Assembly (NCBI GenBank): GCA_958450365.1
Contig: CAUEEP010000742.1
Span: 2,462,501 to 2,526,500, forward strand
DNA from: Mesorhabditis belari
Taxonomy: Eukaryota > Nematoda > Chromadorea > Rhabditida > Rhabditidae
Length of the DNA stretch: 64,000 nt
Direction of reading: 5' to 3'
Part shown: positions 1 through 12,400 of the stretch, piece after piece
How positions within the stretch are numbered: the first letter of the stretch is position 1
Layout: each line of letters begins with the position of its first letter
Made by a program: the position numbers and the translations under genes
Notes under the pieces: model-generated
What the model was told of the DNA's origin: nothing
Databases searched by the model: none
What the model saw: only the letters and a program-made list of their open reading frames with translations

Positions 1-40
1 ATGGCAAGTTGCGCAAACGATCCAGTTGATCCAAATGACC

Positions 41-194
41 CAATTGCACAAGGAATTGCGGAAATTAGCCTATCCCCTTTATTATCTAAAGCATTTTAAA
101 TAACCAAAAATCAAAAAAATTGTTATTGTTATTTAAAATGCTTTAGATAATAAGGGGATAGGCTAATTTCCGCAATTTATTTTAGTGCAATTGG
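41..194. repeat. Foldback element (long inverted repeat)
   Basis: Two arms of about 65 bp (roughly 41-104 and 127-194) are inverted copies separated by about 22 bp. Both carry the motif GGCTAATTTCCGCAATT in opposite orientation next to a GGGGATA/TATCCCC block. The transcript would fold into a near-perfect hairpin. The same terminal motif occurs in the element at 33864-34186, so this looks like one family of non-autonomous foldback/MITE DNA. The flank at 1-40 resembles the GCAACTGGGTCATTT tandem units inside that second copy, so this element may be cut by the window edge. There is no coding potential. Confidence 0.75.
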
Positions 195-1113
195 GTTAGG
201 AAAAGAGATTACACTTATTGAGATCGGCAAAATGAAACCAACATCATAAAGATTTGAAAAGGTAAAGCCCGAAAGTCAATAAATGTTTGTGTGTTGAAAG
301 GACATAGCTGAGTGCCTTCAAAAGAAATGCCCCCCAAAAAGAGAAAACAATATACTCACACCTTTTTCTTTTTGACCTACCAAGAGACACGGAGAAGACA
401 AAGAGGGAGTTTTTCTAGTTGTTAGTTCTTTTTTTATTTTTCGACTCAAGAGCAGCTCCTTCCCATCCACTCATCTATGCGCTAATTTTTTGTGGGGTGG
501 AGACTTCGAAAATGTGTTCTTTAGTCAAATTTCTCACTTGCAAAGGAAACAATCAGCTCAATCGGATTGGAAAATTGTTTTTAATTCAATGTTTTTTTCA
601 ATTCATCTATTCAAATAAAAGAAAGTTTTTGAAAAAAAAACTAAATAACTAAAAAATGAAAGATGATTAATCGTAATTTGAGTACAAAGGGTAATTCGAG
701 AGCTTTATCTAGCTTTATCTAGACTTGAGCATCAAATATTTGAGTTATTTGAGTTATTTGAGTTAAATGCTTTCTTTTTCCCCCCCTTTATAACACTTGC
801 TAAAGAATGAGGAATTGATAAAAGAGTCAAGAAAAGAGATGGAAATTCATCGTACGAATCAAAGCTATTGTTTTAGCCGCAATGCAATAGGTGAAGTGGA
901 CAACTAGTGGACAACTAGATGAATAAAGGGAAAAGGACCAGCGAGATCTACGCATTCTCTCTTCAATCGTTGTCGAAAAGTGAGAAATTCTTTCTGTTGT
1001 TTATCGAAAAACCCCACACAATCTTTCGCTGGAATTATTTATCACAATTTCTGGCAGAGAGAAATCACGACATCTGTTTAAGAGAACCAATTGGAAACAG
1101 GGGAAGATCAAAA

Positions 1114-1188
1114 AGTTTTCCACCAGGACTCGAACCATTGACCTTTGGCTTGCCAGGCCATCGTGCTAACCACTACACCACAACGGAC
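1114..1188 (-). other. tRNA-like sequence, probably a pseudogene
   Basis: On the minus strand the sequence has a D-arm/A-box-like segment (GTGGTGTAGTGGTTAGCAC), an anticodon-like stem-loop with loop CTGGCAA (anticodon GGC, alanine, if real) and a B-box-like GGTTCGAGTCC, then a T run. The T stem and acceptor stem do not pair well, so it is probably a degenerate tRNA or tRNA-derived repeat rather than a working gene. A related sequence lies at 4495-4567. Confidence 0.5.
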
Positions 1189-1670
1189 CAGTCTCCCACT
1201 GCTTCCGAGGAGGTTAAGTAGCCTGTATCTAGCTATCTCTTTTAAGCTATAAAAAGAAATTTTCCTTAACCTTCGGCTTTTTGTCGACGAATTGGATGAA
1301 TGATGATCCCATAAAGCGGCTGTTAAAGTCAAAATTCGTGAGTGCGGTCCAAAATACTCAATAGCTTTCATAAGAAAATCGTTTACAGAGAATTTTTGGA
1401 TATAACCTTTTATTAGTTACAGCTGTCGACAATCCTTTTTTGCCCAAAAACACCCGACTTTTTACCGCAAATTCGCTCTTTACCCTTTTCTTTTCTCACC
1501 GATCGAATCGAATAAACGAAGCCGTTTTCCAAAAATAAAAAATACTAAGAAAATAATGAAAAGTTTGCAAAACTTGAGAAAATTCGACGATTTTGACTAT
1601 TTTCGGCGTTGGTTTTTGAGGGTTGAGATGGAATTTTGAAATTATGGAATTATGGAATTATGGAATAGCT

Positions 1671-1712
1671 AGATTTCTAGATTTCTAGATTTCTAGATTT
1701 CTAGATTTCTAG
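1671..1712. repeat. Tandem repeat of AGATTTCTAG (10 bp)
   Basis: Several head-to-tail copies of a 10-bp unit, directly after a short run of GGAATTAT units at about 1640-1665. Nothing suggests function. Confidence 0.85.
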
Positions 1713-2408
1713 AACTATCACAAATCTTTCTGTTGTAGTTTAGTTTGAAGCTTGAGTTTAATCAGGAGAAATATTAGCCATTTGCTTTCATAAATATCAA
1801 GAAAATTTGAAAAAAAAGGGATATCACAAGGAAGCTGAAAATTTGAATCTGAATAGAGAAAACAAAAAAACAAAAACAAAAACTCGAAGAATGTCTAAAA
1901 ATCTCTGAAATCTTCAAGTACATCACTATTGAAGAAGAAAAGAAGAAGGATATATATGTGTGTGTGTGTGTGTGTGTGTAAATTAGATTATAACTTGACA
2001 ACGAAAAGAAGTCACCAAGAAGAGCCACCTGATGTCAGATGGGGAAAAGGGAAAAGGAGGAAAGATATTCAATTTCATCCATTCTCTATATCTCCATATC
2101 ACTTTTTTTTTTCTTTAGTTTGACTTTCCTCTTTTGTCTTTTCAAATGAATTTGTTCAATTTTCTTGTCGAAATTAGACCCAACCTTTGATTGAAATCGA
2201 AGAAAGACTACGTGGGAAAAGAATCGAAACTTTTCTTCTTCTTCTTCTTCTATTTTTCTAATTTCTTTTTATTCAAAGTCACGTATTTCTTTTTTTAAAT
2301 TTTAAAACGACTTTCTCACCAATCACCAATCGATATACAACTTCTGAACTTTAAACTCAAAGTTTTTTAAGAAAATTAGAAACTAGGTTAATTGGATTAG
2401 CTGGAAAG

Positions 2409-2650
2409 TTTAAGAACAAGCAAAGCAAAGATAAAGTAAAGATAAAGTAAAGATAAAGTAAAGATAAAGTAAAGATAAAGTAAAGGTAAAGTAAAGATAA
2501 AGTAAAGATAAAGTAAAGATAAAGTAAAGATAAAGTAGAATACGGTCCCAATAAGGTTCCAATACGGTTCCAATACGGTTCCAATACGATTCTTTTTAGA
2601 TCTAATACGGTTCCAATAAGCAAAGATAAAGTAAAGATAAAGCAAAAACA
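2409..2650. repeat. Tandem array of AGATAAAGTAA units
   Basis: About ten copies of an 11-bp unit (AGATAAAGTAA) are followed by several imperfect copies of a different unit, AATACGGTTCC, and then by a return to the first unit. The nested order (A-array, B-array, A-array) suggests insertion or replication slippage inside an existing array. Minus-strand frames across it encode repetitive YLYFIFTLSLL-type peptides, an effect of the 11-bp unit rather than a gene. Confidence 0.85.
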
Positions 2651-3535
2651 AGCAAAGAAGACTAAGCCTTTCTTTCCTTGTTTACAGATTAAAAACATTA
2701 TATAATAAAAAGATTATATAAAACAGATTTTATTAAAAATCTATGTAAAGCTTTAAAAGAATGAAAAAGCACAAAAAAATTGTTTAGCTGAAATCAGCCT
2801 TTCTCACTGGGTCCTTGTTTCCGAATAGACGCTAATTGCTTCCCTTCCCTCCCCCCAAATTCTCTCACCTTTTATAAAGCCTATAGATATTTATGCCTTT
2901 ATCTATTGAATTATCTTCCCCTTGACAAACCGATCCTTTTCTCCTTGATCTTCATCATCATCTTTCTCGACTTCTTTCCCTCTTCTCCCCTTCTGAACAA
3001 GCTCTTTCCTTTCCGCTTCTTGTGCCTCTTCCGAATTCACCGAAACACCGTGAAAATCGAGGAAAAGTCTAGAAACTTTTGACAATCTTTCAGCAACAAA
3101 TCAAGCCATTCAACATCGATATCAACCATCCATTTCAGACATTCAATTACTCTAAAAACACGCTAAATTAAGCCAAAAACCAAGAAAATCGGGTTAAACC
3201 TTGGCTTTCTAGAACGCTTGTTCTAGAAGGCTTTCTAGAACAAGCCTGACTTGAAGCGAAAAGAAGAAAAAGCCTCGTAGATGTTGATCAAATAGACATC
3301 AAAATTCCGAATTTTAAAATCTAAGACTATTCAGTTCAAGCAGTCGGCTTGGAAGTAAAAAGTTGCGCCAAAGCATCTCAACAAAGATCGATAGGCTGTT
3401 GAAATGATCTGCTATTGCACACGGGTAAAACAATGAACACAACAATTTGGTAAGCAAGTATTCAATTGAAATCTCCCCAAGCAAACGTTGAAATCCCCAT
3501 AATCAGACGCATAAACAATGGTAAAGAGTGATCGA

Positions 3536-3705
3536 ATTGAAATCGAATTGACATCGAATTGATATCGAATTGAAATCGAATTGAAATCGAATTGAAATCG
3601 AATTGAAATCGAATTGAAATCGAATTGAAATCGAATTGATATCGAATCTCAAATCGAATTCTAATCGAATTCTAATCAAATTCTAATCAAATTCTAATCA
3701 AATCT
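3536..3705. repeat. Tandem array of ATCGAATTGAA units
   Basis: About a dozen copies of an 11-bp unit drift at the right end into CAAATTCTAAT variants. It is a simple minisatellite with no other signal. Confidence 0.85.
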
Positions 3706-4124
3706 CAAGCCATTCTAACTATTTTCAAAGCCTCAATACAGCATTCCTTTAAAAAGTACAAGAATCGAAAGAAACTCAAAATAAAGACTGACCTGTTCAA
3801 GGCGACAAACGATCGACCGCGTGCCGTATAGCCATACATTTTAGAAATCAAATATCAAATATTCTCATAAAATCATCCAAAAATCATGATCATCCCTAGC
3901 TAAACGCAAAATTTTCGGCTAAAATTTAAAAAAAGTTGACTTTCAAACCCAAAACATAAAGAAAAGCCACAAAAAAAAACGGAAGGGTCATTATTTTGCT
4001 GAGGATTAGAGTTTACCCCCAAAAGTCGAGTGTTTTTGAAGAAAGAATTCTTAAGTGCTTGAGGTTAAAAGAGATCAATAACAGGCACACTAGCAAGAAT
4101 TTGATTTGAATACAATTATGTATT

Positions 4125-4352
4125 TAGGATAAGTTTATTGGATAAGTTTATTGGATAATTTCATTGGATAATTTCATTGGATAATTTCATTGGATAGGTT
4201 CATTGGATAAGTTTATTGGATAAGTTTATTGGATAAGTTTATTGGATAAGTTTATTGGAGAAGTTTATTGGAGAAGTTTGTTGGATAAGTTTATTGGATA
4301 AGTTTATTGGAGAAGTTTATTGGATAGGTTCATTGGATAAGTTAAGTTCATT
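4125..4352. repeat. Tandem array of GGATAAGTTTATT units
   Basis: About seventeen copies of a 13-bp unit with variants GGATAATTTCATT and GGAGAAGTTTATT. Copies abut with no spacers, so this is a minisatellite and not a CRISPR-type array. Confidence 0.85.
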
Positions 4353-4494
4353 GGATAATGTTCATTCTTCCCCAATTCGCTTTAAAGAACTATGGCTAAC
4401 TCTTTTACAATTGTGAAAGTGAGATAAAAAACAAAAATAAATAGAAACTGAATCAATTGAGGAATACTTAACACTCCGGGGCGAGGGAGATCGA

Positions 4495-4567
4495 CGCCGT
4501 TGTGGTGTAATGGTTAACACAGTGGGTTGCTAAGCGGAAGATCGGGGGTTCGAGTCTTGATAGCGCT
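4495..4567 (+). other. tRNA-like sequence, probably a pseudogene
   Basis: Contains GTGGTGTAATGGTTAACAC (A-box/D-arm-like) and GGGTTCGAGTC (B-box-like) at tRNA spacing, followed by a run of seven Ts that could end pol III transcription. The acceptor ends do not pair and the anticodon stem is poor. Its D-arm block resembles the minus-strand sequence at 1114-1188, so both may come from one tRNA-derived repeat family. Confidence 0.45.
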
Positions 4568-5989
4568 TTTTTTGGAAAGCTTTTTAAGGAATTGAATATT
4601 GAATATTGTCTCAAAAATAGAATATTATTTCTGGAGATGACAGATTGCCATTTCTTAAGCAATTTTCTGCAAATGACACAAAAGAAACAGAAGATAATCA
4701 TTTTTTTTTGGCATTTTTTTTTCATTGTAAATCCATTTTCTCAAATTCTTTCAAATTTTTCATTTATCAACAGTTTTCAATTGTTTTTTTTTCGAAATTT
4801 TCAACAATCTTTCACTAAAAACCTATAGTTTCATAGGTTTTTAAAGGGAATTTTTGAAATTTCCATTGATTTTTTTAAACCAACTCTTTCTGGACGGAAC
4901 TCCGTCCAGTGCTGCGATGACTACGAGCCGTGTGAAGCGATGGATTTCGAATGGAGTACACTGGAAAGGTGTTTGATTTTATTTCCGAAATCGAAAATCC
5001 CCCTCACCTGATGGAGCCCGATGGATGGGCACTGGAGGAGGCTTGTCTCTGGAGCGAGAAGTCGAGGGCCTGCTCATAAGCCTCATTTCATTTGTTATTC
5101 ATTTATCATTCATTTATCATTCATTTGTCATTCATTATTGAATACTTACAAGAAATTACTGACACCAACTTGCTTTCTTTACTTTCAAAGAATGTCTCAC
5201 TGATTTTGTGGAATGTAGGCGCCGAGTGGTCGAAAGGGTTTCCCTGATGCGGCCGCCATCGAGAGACGAGCTGATTGGAGCATTTCTGCAGAATAAAATT
5301 ATGGCTTTTTTTTGTGATCTCACACCTTAAATCGACGTTCTGGATGTGACACGAATCAGTAAACCAACTTCCGGATCGACTATCACTTGTAAAGCATTCA
5401 AATAATCACTAATCGCAATTTTCCAGCTCAACAACATCAACTGACGCCTCCGGTCATTGCTTAAACGATAGTGGCTTGTAAAAGCTTGTAAAAGCTTGTA
5501 AAAGAAGTTTTTTGGTTGGTGAAATGATCAGAAAAATTGGGAAAATAGCATAAAAACATTGTAAAAATCGTAAAAATAAAGAAATTTTTGAATTTCTCTG
5601 TTTTTAGAGGTTTGTTTGTTGATTTGTTTGAAAGGATTTGTTTTAAGATTTAAGATTTTTGAGATAAATTGGAAAAAAGAAAGAAAAAAAAGATTTGAAT
5701 TTAAACAAAGCTTAAAGAAGATTTGATCAAAAGTTAGACAGTGTAAACATAAAAGAATCGATTGTCTTTCTTTTCTTTCTTTTCTTTTCTTTTCTTTTTC
5801 ATTTTTCTCTTTCACTTTTTGGACATCATTTTTGAAAAGAGCAAATTTAAGGTCTCTCATTTGAAATGATTTTTTGGGGGAAAAAGATCTATGATGATTG
5901 ACACTTTTTCGAAAGTGATTTGAAGAGAGAAAGCTCAAAGAAAAGGTGCTAGATCTGAGAGATTTGATTTAAAGTTTAAACATTTAAAC

Positions 5990-6125
5990 GTTTAATGATT
6001 TAATGATTTAAAGATTTAATGATTTAGTGATTTAAAGATTTAAAGATTTAATGATTTAATGATTTAATGATTTAAAGATTTAATGATTTAAACATTTAAA
6101 ACATTTAAAACATTTAAGACATTTA
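5990..6125. repeat. Tandem array of TGATTTAA-type 8-bp units
   Basis: Repeats of TGATTTAA/AGATTTAA that become AACATTTAA units at the right end. A second, shorter stretch with the same flank (GATTTGATTTAAAGTTTAAACATTTAAACG) starts near 6182, so the array and its flank were duplicated once. Confidence 0.8.
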
Positions 6126-6880
6126 AGACATTTAAGTCTCACTAAGGTGTTAGATAGAAAAGAAAAGGTGTTAGAGCATCGAGATTTGATTTAAAGTTTA
6201 AACATTTAAACGTTTAATGATTTAAAGATTGAATGATTTCATTTAAACATTTAAAAACATTGAACATGATCTAAAAAATAGACTTCAACTTTTCTTTTAG
6301 AATCTTAAAACATTTGGGTTTCGAACAAAGTTTCGAACAAAAAGAAATTGCATGAACGCTGAGTCGTTGGGCTTAAGATTAGCCTTTCCTTTTCCATTCG
6401 TTTCTTTTTTTAAAACCTTAATTGAAAAGTTTAGTCTTGTTTTAAGCTGAAAGTTTAGCTGAAAATAGTTTGAAATAGTTTGAAAATAGTTATTCTAGAG
6501 GATTCTAGTTTAGAAATATTATATCTATTGTAATAATTAATCTTAAAGAATCATTATTAAAATACTTTTTTAAAAAATGGAAATTTTTTTCATTATTTGG
6601 AAAGAAGAAAAAAAAGTGAAATTTCGTAAAAGCTTTAGGGTGATTATTTTGTTGAAAGAGCTTTGTGGTCGGGTTTTCCGTGAATGTGTTTTGCGTGAAG
6701 AAAGACTTTCTACACATAAATAGTCTAAGAAATGCGACGGGATAAAAGGTGAAAAGTGAAAAGTGAAAAGACGTAATTGCTCGATCTTGTTCTTTTTAAG
6801 TCCCTTGTTCAGCTTTTTCAACATTTCTCTCATCTATCTTTTTCTTTGAATAAGATCGAAAATGACCAAAACTATGGCAT

Positions 6881-7292
6881 TTCTCTAATAGTAGTAAGCG
6901 TTGTCTAAATTCCTCGAAATCTCGAGAACCGCTTACCAGAATCTATCGATGTGGGATTGGAAATGTAGCTGACGATGAGATCTAGTGGGGGATTTGAGTG
7001 TTGGACTTCTGGGAAAGCTTGGGAACTGTAAAATGGTCATCAACTCCGCTCATCGGGAAATATTAGGGAAATAGATCAGTCTGATCTACTAGTCTAACCT
7101 GGAATAATATATCGTCTTCTCTCTAATAGTAGTGTACCCAAAGCTTCGCCTAAATTCCTCGAAATCTCGAGAACCACTTATCAAAACCTATTGATGTGGA
7201 GTCGGAAAATGTAGCTGACAATGAGATCTAGTGGGGGATTTGAGTGTTGGACTTCTGGGGAAGCTTGGGAACTGTAAAATGGTCATCAACTC
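6881..7292. repeat. Tandem duplication of a ~165-bp non-coding block
   Basis: Bases 6881-7045 and 7119-7292 are close direct copies. Both begin CTCTAATAGTAGT and both contain TTCCTCGAAATCTCGAGAAC and end AAATGGTCATCAACTC. The inner part carries the palindromic TCGAAATCTCGAGAACC segment. They differ at a modest number of positions, so the duplication is not recent. Function is unknown. Confidence 0.85.
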
Positions 7293-7494
7293 GACATTGT
7301 ACAATATAAACAACATCTTTTAAGATGATCAATCAACAACAAAAAGATCAATCGACAAAAAATCTCTTTTCTTTTCGTTTCTAAGATTAAAATTTCTGAT
7401 TTAATTACAGAATTTAGCATGTAGAAAGTTCAAAAGATCTACTAGAATTTGAAAAGAATTGAAAAGAATTAAGTATGTAAACAAAAACTTGCAA

Positions 7495-7572
7495 TAGAAC
7501 AAGCTCTCTAGCTCTCTATAGAACAAGCTCTCTAGCTCTCTATAGAACAAGCTCTCTAGCTCTTCTCTCTAG
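7495..7572. repeat. 24-bp tandem repeat
   Basis: Three copies of a 24-bp unit (AGAACAAGCTCTCTAGCTCT plus TATA-type spacer). No gene context. Confidence 0.8.
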
Positions 7573-8746
7573 CGAAATTTGAAGGAAATCTTTCTAAGCA
7601 AAACTACGTGGCATTCATAATTTTAAATTCTTTTTGAATTCCTTTTCAGCCATTCTCCACTTCACCCAAACCCCTCCCCCCCCTTCTCCCCCAAAAACGA
7701 TAATAAATGACCATCGATGAGAAAACAAAACCAAGAATAAAAGCATAATACTAAAATTGATTCGAATATTACTCCATTCGAATTCAAAAGTTCTTTTATC
7801 TCCTTTTTCTGCTTTTTCATCTCTGATCACTTAATTCAACTCAAGAAAATGATTTCATTTCACAAAGAAAGCTAAAGATTTATTAGAACAAAAGAACTGG
7901 GTTTATATTTTGAACAGTATCAAGCAGATTTGACAAGCAATGAACTTAAGCACTGAAGCACTGACAAACACTGAACTTGACAAGCACTGAGCTTAACTTG
8001 ACAAGCAACATTATAGAGAAGAAACTTTCATTCATTAGAGTTTACGATTTTTGGTAAAGAATAAAAAGGTTATATTAGTTTATAATATGTAGAAAACTTT
8101 AGTGAAAAAGTGAAAAAGTGAAAAAGTGAAAAATTGAAAGCAGACAAGCAGCAGAAGAGTTTTCTTCTCCGAATTGAATCAAAAATTTCGAGATGAGACA
8201 ATAGACATTTGCGAATAAAAGTCAATGAGGGTACGGGGGTGTGAAATCGGATGTGGAATCAAGATTCGATCACAAGTTAGCTCAAAAATTATATAGATTT
8301 AAACAGAACTCAATCAATCTTTTGTTATAATCAAAAAAATATATAGAAGAAGATAAATAAAACTCTTGAAATAAAAGAAACACATCATTCGTTGGAGACA
8401 TTTTTTTCGGTTTACGAGTTTCCCCCAAAAAGTCCCTCGGGTATTATTTGATGTTATTGAATGAAATTTTTACTTCAAAAAAGCAATCGAAACTCATTTC
8501 TAATGCACTTAGATTCTTTTTCAGACTTTAATGCACTGCAGAGTGTACCACCAAGAACTAGCTACAGGGTGTACTACAATGTACTATCAAGAATTACTGC
8601 AACAACGTCGTATTATTTGATGAGCCCCATTTCACTTTTTGCTTACCTGTTTTTATGATTTTTTTTTTGTATTTTTCTTATTTTATTGTATGATTACTAA
8701 CTTTCAATATATTACTTTTAATACATTAGTATGGTTGTTTTCAGGA

Positions 8747-9115
8747 ATGGTGAAAGCGTCTCCACATCGACAATCGATCATTGAGCTCAAGCGGTAGTGT
8801 GTTCACGCGAGCGAGATCACAAAGCGCCTCAATGTCCCCAGGAGACTCGTCTCTCGAACCATTAAACGTTATGAAACTCAGTTTCTGATCGCCCTGGAAG
8901 AGGTAACGAACAGCGGCTACTCCGGCTAATGTCAAGAAAGTGCGCGATCGTTCAATCTGCTTTTAAATTCGTATCAGCTATACGGGGTGGCCAAGAATTA
9001 CCAGCGTGTTCAGGCGAGCTCAAAGCGATCACAAAGCGCTTGAATGTCCCCAGAAGTCTCGTTTCTCGAACTATTAAACTTTATGAAACTCTGGGGCACA
9101 GTTTCTGATCGTACA
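8747..9115 (+). pseudogene. Tc1-like transposase N-terminal remnant
   Basis: A frame starting at the ATG near 8747 reads MVKASPHRQSIIELKR, then a stop, then ITKRLNVPRRLVSRTIKRYE. This is the paired helix-turn-helix DNA-binding start of a Tc1/mariner-type transposase. Further on, another frame reads ATPANVKKVRDR, the usual next part of that family, so the copy has stops and frameshifts. A second degraded copy of the HTH block (ITKRLNVPRSLVSRTIKLYE) lies at about 9020-9090. GGGGTGGCCAAGAATTA near 8983 resembles Tc1-like terminal repeats. The catalytic domain is absent here, though a decayed C-terminal fragment of this broad family lies at 37.1 kb. Confidence 0.7.
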
Positions 9116-9496
9116 AAAGGGTTTGTTTTGAGTAAAAAGTTGATTTGGCTGTGCTTTATATGCTCTCAAAACATCTACATTTTCTTTTCTCATTGTAATT
9201 TCTTTTTAAATCTCAAATATTACGTCAAATGTGTTTTATTATTAAATGTATACATGAGGAAGGGCTTTGTTAACAAAAAAAATATATAGTAAACTCAAAC
9301 AAATAACTTTGTTAAACCCAAAATAAAAACCCTAACCAAAATGATGAAAAAAAAAATGAAAAAACGTTTAATTAGTTAATGTACAGAAAGCTGGGTAATA
9401 TAAATGTGAAATTCAAATATTAAATTCAAATCTCATTCTCATTTTCACAACTCTATGATGATTCAAATTACGTTCTCATTTTCATAACTCCTACAA

Positions 9497-12400
9497 TCAT
9501 TCAAACATTTCAGCCATCTCGTTAAGCGCCTTGATGAACTCGCGTTGGAAACGGTGAGAGTCCTGAAAACATTTTTGAGATAATAGCTGAAGAGCTGTAG
9601 ATTTGAGTTGTTGTGAAACTCACTAGAGAGAGAGAGAACTCACTAGAGTTTGCGTTTTATAAAAAAACCTCATTAAACGTACCGTATTCTCAGCGCTATG
9701 ATAGCTGGAGATGTGAGCGCAAATTGAATGATTCCCAGCGAAACGATAACAAATCCCATATCTGCAACACTCATTCAATTCATCTTTACAACTCTTTCTT
9801 ACACTTACCCATCTTTTGTCACCGCACCAAAGCAAGCACCAATCCACGAGAAGTCGATATCTTTGTCCTCATCAATTTGACCAGTCACATTTGGTACCTG
9901 AGAGTTGTTTGTTTGTTTGTTTGTTTGTTTGTTTGTTTGTTTGTTTGTTTGTTTGTTTGTTTGTTTGTTTGTTTGTTTGTTTGTTTGTTTGTTTGTTTGT
10001 TTGTTTGTTTGTTTGTTTGTTTGTTTGTTTAGAATTTCAAATTTTAAAAAAGTTCTTACATGACTTGTCGAGAGGAACCATTTCTGTGAGAAAATCGTTT
10101 CCAAAAATGGTGATGAGATGCCGAAACCCTTTGAGAGAACGTAAAGGACAAAGAAATGTCTGAAGATTCGAGATGAAAAGAGATTTGTTTACGATTCTCT
10201 TCCAAACCTATCAATCCCCTTTCCAATCATGCAATCTTTATTCTTGTTCACGTGTGCTTCACAAGCTTTCTTCAGCAACTTTATCCTTTCCGATTTCTGA
10301 ATAAAGATCATTTTTTCGAGTGATTTTGAAGTTTACCTCTTTTGTCGAATCTTCCATTGCTTTAACGAATTGACAAGACTCTTCACCTACCTGAAAATTG
10401 GTTTTTTTAAGATATTTCTTTATTATCTTAATTTGTTTATTATCTTAATTTGTTTATTATTTTAATTTCTTTATTATCTTAATTCCTTTAATATCTTAAT
10501 TTCTTTATTATAGATTTCTAATTATAACTTTAATTATAACTATTCAATTACCGTTCTCAATGTCTCCGTCCTTGAGTTTCGATAGAAACGCACTGATGCC
10601 GGCTCGTAAGTAAAAACGAAACGACCTTGATCCTGGAAAAGAGATTCAAAAGAATATGAAAATGATTTAAGTGCTTATTTTAGATTATCTTAAAACGAAA
10701 CCCTATAAACAGCTAATTGAATAGCCATTTGAACAAAGGCATCCGGACTGCAACCACACTTCTTGATTCGACCCTTTCCCCACTCTCGGTAAACCTAAAA
10801 ACACACTTTTTTTCTTACAATAAACTTTTATTCTATTTTTACAATCTATCTACCGCCCCCCCCCCCCCAATCATCTAAACTTACCGTAGTCGCCATATCA
10901 ACATCTTGTCCAGCAGTCATTGCCGTCACCCTGCATCGCTCGATCTCAGTAACCATCTGTAAGCTATTCTATCTTTTTCATTTGACTAACATTCTGCCTA
11001 GATACAGATAAACTACAGAAATCAAAGCTACAATGATCTAATTAGGAAATATAGCTATACAACTAGTACAATCCCAACCAGTACCTCAGCATTGACCAAA
11101 TCAATCTGCAACTTCTCAGCCAATTTCAATCCTTCCTCTTTCGCGAAACGACCATTTGACAACAATTTCTGCTGTTCTTCTAGTGGTTTATAACTAAAAA
11201 AACTAATAGATTTTCTTTCAGCTTTTACCTGAATACTTTAGTATCCATTAACATTACCTGAATACTTTAGTATCCATATAGACAAAATTCTCCATAATAT
11301 GATCGAACTCACTCCCGTCGGCAATACTATGCTCGGTGGTGCCTCCACACTAAAAAGATCAAATTGTTCAATGATTGATCAATGATTGATCAATGATCAA
11401 TGATCTCAACTGACTCTTGTGTTCTTGTTCATGATGTAGTTGAGTGACTTGTCCGCCCATCGATTCGACCCATTCCCTGTCAACATATTCCTCATAAAAT
11501 TGTCCAATTTCTCTGGATGATTCTGAAATTTTTTTGTTTTGAAAATCGATTTAATTTGATTTCCTTGACTCACCGCCTCATAATCCCAATCGTCCTCTTC
11601 ATCCATAGTGAAAAAGAAAACAGCGCTCTCGATAATCTACAGTAGATAGAGATTTATAAATCTTCTAATCTTCTAATCTTCTAATCTTCCAATCTTCTAA
11701 TCTTCTAATCACTCTTCACCTCTAAAGCTTTCTTGTTCTTCACGTTCTCCAAGAAGAAGCGACGACGATTTTGATGCCATTGGTCTCTAGAATTCAAAAA
11801 GCATCGAACTAGTAAAGTGTTATCAAATTTTCAAATGCAAAACTGTTTTCTAAAACTAAAACTCACCTCCGATCTGATGTGAGCGCACAAATGTGAGCGA
11901 GTGGTCCGTTTTGAGGCTCAAGCTCAGCACGAGTGAACAATTCATCGAAAATTCTAAAAAATAAGCTTTTTATTATCATAAAAACTTAGATATTAGCATA
12001 AATACTTTGTTTATCCTTTACTTTGTTATAAATACTTTACTTTACTTTGTCATAAATACTTTACTTTGTCATAAATACTTTACTTTGTCATAAATACTTT
12101 ACTTTGTCAACTCATCGAGTGTATACATCTTCCCACGATCATCACAATATTGCATTTTGTAGATGTTTCCTTTTAGCAAAATAGCTACATGATTGCTTGT
12201 GCCTAGATTTTAAAAAATCAGTTCCAAGTTTCTAAACTCTCTTTACCGTAATTCACTAGATTGTCGATCGTCTCACCGGGTACTCGATTCACCGCATACA
12301 TGTTATCGTAATGACAAGCACAAAGAAGACCATCACCCAACTGAATATCTTGATTTATTAATGAAGTTAGTGATCTATCTCACTGAATAGAGTGAACAAA

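Larger units (their letters stand above)
195..8740. other. Repeat-rich intergenic region, no supported gene
   Basis: About 8.5 kb of AT-rich DNA. I found no run of exons with splice sites and no recognisable protein family on either strand. Short open frames here lie in simple sequence (for example the GT run near 1957-1978) or have no similarity I know. The region holds short-unit tandem arrays, two tRNA-like sequences and a tandem duplication, listed separately. Poly-T and poly-A stretches are frequent. A short lysine/glutamate-rich minus-strand frame at 2903-3085 was considered and not called. Confidence 0.6.

Noticed and set aside
919..1371. Open frames on both strands across the tRNA-like sequence
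   Set aside because: No domain, no introns, and overlap with a tRNA-like pseudogene.
2903..3085. Lys/Glu-rich minus-strand frame (KELVQKGRRGKEVEKDDDED)
   Set aside because: No splice partners, no neighbouring exons and no family match; composition alone does not support a gene.
4125..4352. Possible CRISPR-like array
   Set aside because: Units are contiguous with no unique spacers, and the host is a nematode; it is a minisatellite.
5216..5285. tRNA-Ser/Leu-like D arm (GCGCCGAGTGGTCGAAAGGG)
   Set aside because: Lacks a B-box and does not fold into a cloverleaf.
9613..10163. CLFVCLFV and KQTNKQTN open frames
   Set aside because: Produced by the TTTG microsatellite inside a CPT intron.
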